Of a DNA stretch of 12,564 nucleotides, positions 8,292 through 12,564 are shown piece by piece. The stretch is from Pseudomonadales bacterium (lineage in GTDB: Bacteria > Pseudomonadota > Gammaproteobacteria > Pseudomonadales > Litorivicinaceae). The position numbers and the translations under genes were made by a program. Numbering within the stretch: position 1 is the stretch's first letter; the number at the start of each line of letters is the position of its first letter. The notes beneath the pieces were generated by a model that had not been told where the DNA came from, made no database searches, and was given only the letters and a program-made list of their open reading frames with translations. The stretch spans positions 1 to 12,564 of the forward strand of contig JAAXJV010000129.1 in assembly GCA_012269655.1 (NCBI GenBank), read 5' to 3'.

Positions 8292-8317
8292 TTGTGGGCG
8301 CTCAAATGACTTTCAAG
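8292..8317 (-). promoter_or_regulatory. Candidate sigma-32 (heat-shock) promoter of groESL
   Basis: On the minus strand CTTGAAA (8317-8311) exactly matches the sigma-32 -35 consensus. CCCACAA (8298-8292) follows after 12 bases and resembles the CCCATNT -10 element. Transcription would start near 8285, about 120 bases before groES. The -35 box lies in a 14-bp palindrome. No CIRCE element for HrcA is present, consistent with sigma-32 control as in other gammaproteobacteria. Confidence 0.6.
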
Positions 8318-8320
8318 TCA
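8307..8320. repeat. 14-bp palindrome over the groESL -35 box
   Basis: TGACTT, TC, AAGTCA is a perfect 6-bp-arm palindrome with a 2-base centre, covering the whole CTTGAAA element. It may be chance extension of the -35 box or a binding site for a dimeric regulator. Confidence 0.45.
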
Positions 8321-8341
8321 CGGTGTGAAAAAAATCGCCGT

Positions 8342-9028
8342 TTAGGCCTTAGACCATCGATTAATCCAATGGGCAAAGTCGTTATGTCGACTTAGCACAG
8401 GGGTATCATTGGGCACCGAAACCCACTGGGTGGGTTCCGGCTGAGCCAGCCAGGGGATTTGCTGACAGAGGCTGGTGACAGGATCCTCTTCAACTGAACA
8501 ATGAACGCCCGACCCGGCTCCGTGTTGCTCGATCCACGCCTGGGGCAACCCCGGGGAAGCAAACGCAATATATGTCCCTCCGGCAGAGGACGCAGCCATC
8601 GCCTCACTGGCCCCTTTGGAATGCCCCACTAACCGCCACTTTTCTGAGTCGCCCCGGCTGATCGCTTTAAAAACTTGATGGGCCAACTCAAGATTGTCCG
8701 GAATCCGACCCACGCTCATTTGGATGTTTGTCACCCACTGCGCGAGATGCATCGGCCAATTTGTCAGCCCTCGGTCCCATGTGTCGCGTTGCTTACCAGG
8801 GCCGGATGTCGTACCACCAAAGACCAGCAATGGCCCTGAATCATCCTCTAGTGCTTGAACGGTTAAACCCGCGTCTGACGCCAGACGCTCATGTGCAACG
8901 CCAGTTTCTTGAAGGCCGAGCGATAAGCCATGCCAGCGATGTGAAGCAGCCCAAACGCCTGCTGGCAAATGACCGGTATAGCTAGAATCGGCAATCGCTG
9001 CGTAATAGGCGTATTCAGACGGATTCAA
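8342..9028 (-). CDS. Class 3 lipase-like alpha/beta hydrolase
   Basis: A 228-residue protein with the nucleophile elbow GHSKG (135-139, Ser137) inside the strand-turn-helix WRLVGHSKGASEAMAAS. This is followed by AFASPGLP (155-162) and EEDPVTSL (180-187), whose Asp182 fits the acid position of class 3 (fungal-type) lipases and DUF2974-like hydrolases. The His would be His215 or His220 near the C-terminus. No signal peptide or membrane segment is visible, so it is probably cytoplasmic; the substrate (lipid or other ester) is unknown. The start is a TTG overlapping the TGA of fxsA (TTGA); the next ATG is at residue 93, which would remove much of the core. The N-terminal EYAYYAAIADSSY is typical of such hydrolases and supports the TTG. 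It sits between fxsA and groES, which are often direct neighbours in gammaproteobacteria. Confidence 0.72.
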   Translation of the reverse strand: MNPSEYAYYAAIADSSYTGHLPAGVWAASHRWHGLSLGLQETGVAHERLASDAGLTVQALEDDSGPLLVFGGTTSGPGKQRDTWDRGLTNWPMHLAQWVTNIQMSVGRIPDNLELAHQVFKAISRGDSEKWRLVGHSKGASEAMAASSAGGTYIAFASPGLPQAWIEQHGAGSGVHCSVEEDPVTSLCQQIPWLAQPEPTQWVSVPNDTPVLSRHNDFAHWINRWSKA

Positions 9029-9483
9029 TCGTCGCGCCTAAACTCACCGTCGATCACATCGCCGGTCTGGGAATTTGATCCGGGACCGGGACCGGGACCG
9101 GGACCGAAACCAGGGCCCGGATTAACCCTGACCAACCTTGGCTCGAGCCAGCGTTGAACCGCGCGTCCCATCGCCAGTCGGGTGCCCGGAAGCAGGCAAG
9201 CGAACCCGAATGCATCCGTTGCAAAACCCGGCGTCAATAACAGGGCACCCCCGATGGCGACCAGAAGTCCCTGAGCCAATTCACTCAGCGGCAACTGCCC
9301 CTGCTCCAACCGTCCTTGTGCCGCCATCAACAGCGCACGACCCTGGGACTTGAGCAGTTGCGCGCCAATCACCGCCGTCAGCACCACCAATCCCAAGGTC
9401 GCCCAAAATCCGATCACGCCCCCAACCTGCACCAAGATCGCAACTTCAATAATCGGAACGGTTAAGAACAACAGAAATGGCAT
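9025..9483 (-). CDS. fxsA: FxsA family membrane protein
   Basis: FxsA is an inner-membrane protein of about 158 residues in E. coli, named because extra copies relieve F-plasmid exclusion of phage T7; its normal role is unknown. The 152-residue product shows the family pattern: PFLLFLTVPIIEVAILVQVGG (2-22), WATLGLVVLTAVIGAQLLKSQG (27-48), then QGLLVAIGGALLLTPGFATDAFGFACLLPG (71-100), including the TPGF.TD..GF..L.P signature. That gives three or four hydrophobic segments. The cytoplasmic tail carries a Gly-Pro repeat (about 122-135) encoded by a tandem hexamer. GAGGG six bases before the ATG supports the start. The stop overlaps the lipase-like gene by four bases. The fxsA-groES-groEL order is conserved in many gammaproteobacteria. 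Confidence 0.93.
   Translation of the reverse strand: MPFLLFLTVPIIEVAILVQVGGVIGFWATLGLVVLTAVIGAQLLKSQGRALLMAAQGRLEQGQLPLSELAQGLLVAIGGALLLTPGFATDAFGFACLLPGTRLAMGRAVQRWLEPRLVRVNPGPGFGPGPGPGPGSNSQTGDVIDGEFRRDD
9080..9103. repeat. Tandem hexamer repeat within fxsA
   Basis: Four perfect copies of CCGGGA (plus strand) lie head to tail, followed by a degenerate copy CCGAAA. On the coding strand they specify alternating Gly and Pro. Because the unit is six bases, copy-number change by slippage would lengthen or shorten the tail without shifting the frame. Confidence 0.9.
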
Positions 9484-9594
9484 GACGGGCCCTCAAAATT
9501 TTTCAGCACGCTAACACAGCTGGAACCAAAGGTAGACTTTTCTGCGCCGCACAAGTTTCGTAGGGTATGCACAGCATCTTTGGGAGCCTTACGT

Positions 9595-10356
9595 ATGCAA
9601 CTAAACGACAAACTCATCATGGTCACCGGCGGAGGCCAGGGACTGGGTCAGGCCATGGCTTTGCGATTAGCCAAGCAGGGCGCCCGGCTCGCGCTGGTAG
9701 ACACGAATCAAGTAGCGCTGGATGCGACCTGTGCACAGGTGGCCGAGCTGGGTTCCAGTGCCCAGGGCTATCTATGCAACGTCGCCAAAGAATCAGACGT
9801 CGAACAAACCGTTGCCAGCATTGTCGAGCAGCAGGGCACGATTTCGGGATTGGTGAACAATGCAGGGATCACCCGCGATGGATTGCTTATCAAAGCAAAA
9901 GACGGGCAAGTCACTGAAAAAATGAGTCTGGAACAGTGGAATGCTGTGTTGGACGTCAACCTGACCGGGGTCTTTTTGTGCACCCGAGAAGTCGCCGCAC
10001 ACATGGTTGAGGCGGGCGAAAAAGGCTGCATTGTCAGCATTTCAAGCATTAGCCGTCATGGCAATCTGGGCCAAACCAATTACGTGGCCAGCAAAGCAGG
10101 CGTTGCCGCCATGACCGTGACCTGGGCCAAAGAATTGGCGCGTTACGGCATCCGGACCGGCGCGATTGCGCCGGGGTTTGTCGGAACCGAAATGGTACTG
10201 TCGATGCGCGACGACGTGCTCGAGAAAATCGCGGCTGGAATCCCCGCCAAACGCTTAGGGCTTCCGGACGAAATCGCTCAGGGTGTCCAGTTCATCCTAG
10301 AAAACGATTATTTCAGCGGCCGCGTATTGGATATTGATGGCGCACTACGGATTTGA
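9595..10356 (+). CDS. Short-chain dehydrogenase/reductase (FabG-like)
   Basis: A 253-residue classical SDR, a cytoplasmic NAD(P)(H)-dependent oxidoreductase. The cofactor loop is TGGGQGLG (11-18), with Asp36 at the end of the second strand (ALVDTN), which favours NAD(H). NNAG is at 88-91. The catalytic tetrad is Asn122, Ser150, Tyr163 and Lys167 (NYVASKAG), followed by the PGFVGTEM loop (193-200). It resembles 3-oxoacyl-ACP reductase FabG and 3-hydroxyacyl-CoA dehydrogenases, but the substrate cannot be assigned and no other fatty-acid genes are adjacent. The ATG at 9595 is preferred because GGGAG lies eight bases upstream; an in-frame TTG at 9580 lies at the edge of that ribosome binding site and is unlikely. 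The TGA overlaps the next gene's ATG by one base, so the two are co-translated. Confidence 0.9.
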   Translation: MQLNDKLIMVTGGGQGLGQAMALRLAKQGARLALVDTNQVALDATCAQVAELGSSAQGYLCNVAKESDVEQTVASIVEQQGTISGLVNNAGITRDGLLIKAKDGQVTEKMSLEQWNAVLDVNLTGVFLCTREVAAHMVEAGEKGCIVSISSISRHGNLGQTNYVASKAGVAAMTVTWAKELARYGIRTGAIAPGFVGTEMVLSMRDDVLEKIAAGIPAKRLGLPDEIAQGVQFILENDYFSGRVLDIDGALRI

Positions 10357-10658
10357 TGACGCCTGAACAGCGGATATTCACGGTTCTTGCGGATGTTCCG
10401 GCCGGAAAAGTCGTGGCGTATGGTCAGTTGGCCCGGATGGCGGGGCTACCCGGGCGTGCGCGCTGGGTTGGACGTTTAATGGGACACCTGCCCCAGGATT
10501 CCACACTGCCCTGGCATCGGGTGATGAAATCAAGCGGTCATCTAGCGTTTAACGAACAAGACCCTCGCTTTCAGAAGCAGCAGCGTTTGTTAGAAAACGA
10601 AGGGATCCATGTGATATCTGGCAAAGTTGCCCAACATTATTTTTGGCAGCCTGCTTGA
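10356..10658 (+). CDS. Alkyltransferase-like protein (ATL, MGMT-like without active Cys)
   Basis: A 100-residue homologue of the DNA-binding domain of O6-methylguanine methyltransferase in which the active-site PCHRV is PWHRV (52-56), so it cannot transfer alkyl groups. Known ATL proteins (E. coli YbaZ, S. pombe Atl1) bind O6-alkylguanine, flip and hold it, and channel it to nucleotide excision repair. Tyr22 and Arg36 (GRARWVG) match the Atl1 base-flipping Tyr25 and Arg finger Arg39 at a constant offset of three, and Trp53 matches Trp56. The AYGQLARMAGLPGRAR helix-turn-helix is intact. The start is the ATG at 10356 in TGATG, overlapping the dehydrogenase stop; a TTG one codon earlier is less likely. 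Linkage to a dehydrogenase has no obvious functional meaning. Confidence 0.93.
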   Translation: MTPEQRIFTVLADVPAGKVVAYGQLARMAGLPGRARWVGRLMGHLPQDSTLPWHRVMKSSGHLAFNEQDPRFQKQQRLLENEGIHVISGKVAQHYFWQPA

Positions 10659-10709
10659 GCTAATTGCACTGCACCCCAATACTCTGCTCCTTGAGAAACG
10701 GGAATAGAC

Positions 10710-11255
10710 ATGGGCAATCGACTCAGCAAGATCACGACACGAACTGGCGATGACGGGACCACCGGCTTGGGTGACGGTTCACGTATTCCGAAAGATCACA
10801 TTCGGATGCAGGCGATCGGCGACGTTGATGAACTCAATAGTCACATCGGCGTATTGCGCAGTGCCTTGGATGATCAGGACCCTGAACAAGTCCTGCTGAG
10901 CGCTCTACAACACCATTTATTCGATCTAGGCGGTGAATTGGCTGTACCGGGCTTTGAGCTGGTTACCGACGAGCATCTGGCTGAGATCGAAACCCACGCC
11001 GCCCGCCTGAACGAGCCATTACCTGCACTTAAAGAGTTCATTCTGCCCGGCGGAACCTTGCCCGCCAGTCACTGCCATGTGGCGCGTGCGGTCGCTCGAC
11101 GCGCAGAGCGTAGCGTCGTGGCCCTGCGCCATCAAGACGACAACGTTCGTATGGCCTGCCAGCAGTATTTGAATCGAGTCAGTGACGTGCTGTTTATCCT
11201 CGCCCGATCTCTATGCCGCCGTGACGGTGGGACCGAGGTTTACTGGCAGCGCTAA
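10710..11255 (+). CDS. Cob(I)alamin adenosyltransferase, PduO type
   Basis: This 181-residue enzyme transfers the adenosyl group of ATP to cob(I)alamin, giving adenosylcobalamin, in the cytoplasm. It belongs to the PduO/MMAB structural type, which works as a trimer. The N-terminal ATP-binding segment TRTGDDGTTGLGDGSR (10-25) is a strong signature. Further family motifs are VDELNSHIG (39-47), FILPGG (110-115), ARAVARRAER (125-134) and YLNRVSDVLFILAR (153-166), which hold the ATP-contacting Arg, Glu and Asn positions. GGGAA about six bases before the ATG supports the start. No other cobalamin gene or B12-dependent enzyme is in the window, so it may serve salvage or a mutase encoded elsewhere. 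No cobalamin riboswitch is evident in the 51 bases upstream. Confidence 0.95.
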   Translation: MGNRLSKITTRTGDDGTTGLGDGSRIPKDHIRMQAIGDVDELNSHIGVLRSALDDQDPEQVLLSALQHHLFDLGGELAVPGFELVTDEHLAEIETHAARLNEPLPALKEFILPGGTLPASHCHVARAVARRAERSVVALRHQDDNVRMACQQYLNRVSDVLFILARSLCRRDGGTEVYWQR

Positions 11256-11282
11256 CGGCGCCAGGCAAGGGATCCCAGAGCA

Positions 11283-11297
11283 AGGTCCATTGGACCT
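11283..11297. repeat. 15-bp perfect palindrome upstream of the sensor kinase gene
   Basis: AGGTCCA, T, TGGACCT is a perfect palindrome with 7-bp arms. A partly overlapping, wider repeat pairs CAAGGT (11281-11286) with ACCTTG (11300-11305). No T tract follows on the plus strand, so a terminator is unlikely. Its place just upstream of a candidate promoter suits an operator for a dimeric regulator (inference). Confidence 0.55.
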
Positions 11298-11302
11298 GTA
11301 CC

Positions 11303-11331
11303 TTGCCCCCAACCGATATAGTAGATATACG
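11303..11331 (+). promoter_or_regulatory. Candidate sigma-70 promoter of the sensor kinase gene
   Basis: TTGCCC (11303-11308) and TATACG (11326-11331) are 17 bases apart, each matching four of six consensus positions. The start would be near 11338, about 23 bases before the ATG. Pattern match only. Confidence 0.35.
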
Positions 11332-11360
11332 TACCCTGTCACAAGCTTTAGCGACAAGGC

Positions 11361-12564
11361 ATGCGTACTCAATTACTGGCACTGATCATCCTGGCCTTGC
11401 TGTCCCGCCTATCAATGGCGGCGGATTCGCCTGCGGACGGTATTTGGGTTTTTGAAGACACCACGGCTTCACTGAGTTTTGAAGATGTCGTTGCGATGCC
11501 TGACGCTTTCGTTCAGACCACCGACACCAATATTGGCTTTAGCGATTCGGCGTTTTGGATTCGGGTTGAGCTGACGAACGATACTGATGAGCGGCAGACG
11601 CAAGTGGTTCAGTTTGATTTTTCTGTACTAACGGTTAGCGCATACGAAAGTAAAGAAAACGCCACCCTCATTGAAATAAGTGGACGCGCTGTTGCCAAGA
11701 ATGAACGCGCGATGCCGACGCTGATCCCAAGTTTTCCAATTGAGCTGTTGAACAATAGCTCAAAAACACAGTACTTCAGAGTTACATCGCCATATGGGGT
11801 TGACTTGGGTTATGAAATAAAAAGCCTGAATCAAGCAAATATTGACAACACTAGCTTTGAGAAATTGCGTTTCGGGCTTTTTCTGGCTCTCTTGGTTGTG
11901 CTTGTCTACAACATAGCAGCAGCTTTTATTTCTCGAGAATCTGTGCAATGGCTCTACGTTGCTGTCCTCCTTCCTATGGTTATTGTTCAGGGCATTGAGA
12001 TTCGTAGTTTGGATATACCGTCCTCTTATCTCCTACCCTTTGCGACCCTTGTCCTGGTTTGCGGTATGGTTTTTCTCGCCTCATTATTTGGGCAATTTCG
12101 ATTCAAATCAGTTCGCTGGGGCATAGTGGCTTTCGGCGCACTCTACTGTGGTCTACTTTTGACATCAGGCTTGGACGAATCAGCTCAATCAACTGTTGAA
12201 CTGGTTCAACCTTTCGGTCTTGCAATGTTGAGCGCACAAGTGATCGTAGCCGTAGTCGCTCAAAGACCATTCAGTAGATTAATTCTATTGGGATGGAGCT
12301 TTTTGTTAGCGGGAGTGGCGTTCGCGCTGTTGGCCGTCAATGGCGCTCTACCCCAGTCGTATGCATCAGGTTATGCGATTGGGAGTTTGGCAGAGGCACT
12401 CATTTTCTCAATTACTCTCGCCTACCGCCTACGTGAACAAGATCAGACCGCTGCGCTGTTAGAGCAACAACGCCAGACCAACGAGCGCCAGAAGGAAATG
12501 TTCGCCGTTATCGGGCACGAACTGCGCACGCCAGTGGCGTCCATGGCGATGGTGGCGAAAGACA
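11361..12564 (+). CDS. 7TMR-DISM sensor histidine kinase, 3'-truncated by the window edge
   Basis: The open frame runs from ATG 11361 to the window end (401 codons plus one base) without a stop. Residues 1-20 form a signal peptide with a likely cut after SMA. A periplasmic 7TMR-DISM extracellular domain follows (about 25-155), with the typical NIGFSDSAFWIRVELTN (57-73). About 168-356 hold a run of hydrophobic segments consistent with the seven-helix 7TMR-DISM membrane domain. A linker helix (358-378) leads to the HisKA H-box FAVIGHELRTPVASM, with His386 as the predicted phosphorylation site. The ATPase domain and any receiver domain lie beyond the window. Such receptors are thought to sense periplasmic small molecules, perhaps carbohydrates; the ligand is unknown. 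A stop at 11349-11351 excludes starts farther upstream. The only Shine-Dalgarno-like sequence (AAGG) is one base from the ATG, unusually close. Confidence 0.92.
   Translation, partial: MRTQLLALIILALLSRLSMAADSPADGIWVFEDTTASLSFEDVVAMPDAFVQTTDTNIGFSDSAFWIRVELTNDTDERQTQVVQFDFSVLTVSAYESKENATLIEISGRAVAKNERAMPTLIPSFPIELLNNSSKTQYFRVTSPYGVDLGYEIKSLNQANIDNTSFEKLRFGLFLALLVVLVYNIAAAFISRESVQWLYVAVLLPMVIVQGIEIRSLDIPSSYLLPFATLVLVCGMVFLASLFGQFRFKSVRWGIVAFGALYCGLLLTSGLDESAQSTVELVQPFGLAMLSAQVIVAVVAQRPFSRLILLGWSFLLAGVAFALLAVNGALPQSYASGYAIGSLAEALIFSITLAYRLREQDQTAALLEQQRQTNERQKEMFAVIGHELRTPVASMAMVAKD

Noticed and set aside
8321..8341. Possible terminator at the end of the lipase-like gene (CGGTG paired with CGCCG around an A/T run)
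   Set aside because: The stem is only five pairs including one wobble, and the T run is in the loop rather than after the stem.
8163..8341. HrcA/CIRCE operator upstream of groES
   Set aside because: Neither TTAGCACTC nor GAGTGCTAA occurs in the interval.
9138..9353. Plus-strand frames over fxsA with GPGPGP repeats
   Set aside because: The Gly-Pro pattern arises from the hexamer read on the opposite strand; fxsA is clearly the real gene.
10659..10709. Cobalamin riboswitch before the adenosyltransferase gene
   Set aside because: Only 51 bases are available, far too short for a cobalamin riboswitch, and no B12-box-like sequence is seen.
11760..11948. Small minus-strand frame within the sensor kinase gene
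   Set aside because: It is a shadow of the kinase coding strand, which is continuous and has clear domain signatures.

Overview
The window reads as a stretch of ordinary chromosome from a gammaproteobacterium, probably a marine or halophilic one. The organism call is inference. It rests on the fxsA-groES-groEL gene order, a Fe-type SodB of enterobacterial length, a YqcC-family gene, and a GH13 glucosidase whose catalytic positions resemble those I recall for halophile enzymes. No insertion sequence, prophage, CRISPR array, rRNA or tRNA was seen. No stretch longer than about 300 bases lacks a gene.

Layout, left to right. Bases 1-813 hold the 3' part of a two-domain cupin gene (+), followed by panD (+, 888-1277), the aspartate decarboxylase that supplies beta-alanine for pantothenate. 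A minus-strand unit of four genes follows; read 5' to 3' it runs from 4832 down to 1264. It encodes a membrane-anchored coiled-coil protein, a YqcC-family protein (4-bp overlap), a GH13 alpha-glucosidase, and a divergent DNA-3-methyladenine glycosylase I-like protein whose ATG directly abuts the glucosidase stop codon. sodB (+, 4937-5518) is divergent from this unit and ends in a strong bidirectional terminator shared with a convergent GNAT acetyltransferase gene (-).

The central part is a minus-strand stress and chaperone block. It runs fxsA (9483), a class 3 lipase-like hydrolase, a candidate sigma-32 promoter with a structured leader, then groES and groEL, ending in two tandem hairpins. 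Facing away from fxsA are a short-chain dehydrogenase gene and an alkyltransferase-like (ATL) gene that overlap by one base (+). Next come a PduO-type cob(I)alamin adenosyltransferase (+) and the start of a 7TMR-DISM sensor histidine kinase (+) that runs off the right edge.

Functional themes are stress protection (SodB, GroESL), DNA alkylation damage (the Tag-like protein and ATL), and cofactor supply (PanD and the cobalamin adenosyltransferase). No single new system is evident. The points most worth a second look are the interleaved inverted repeats in the groESL leader, the lipase-like gene lodged between fxsA and groES, the uncharacterised coiled-coil/YqcC pair, the divergent Tag-like enzyme coupled to a glucosidase, and a 15-bp palindrome in front of the sensor kinase.
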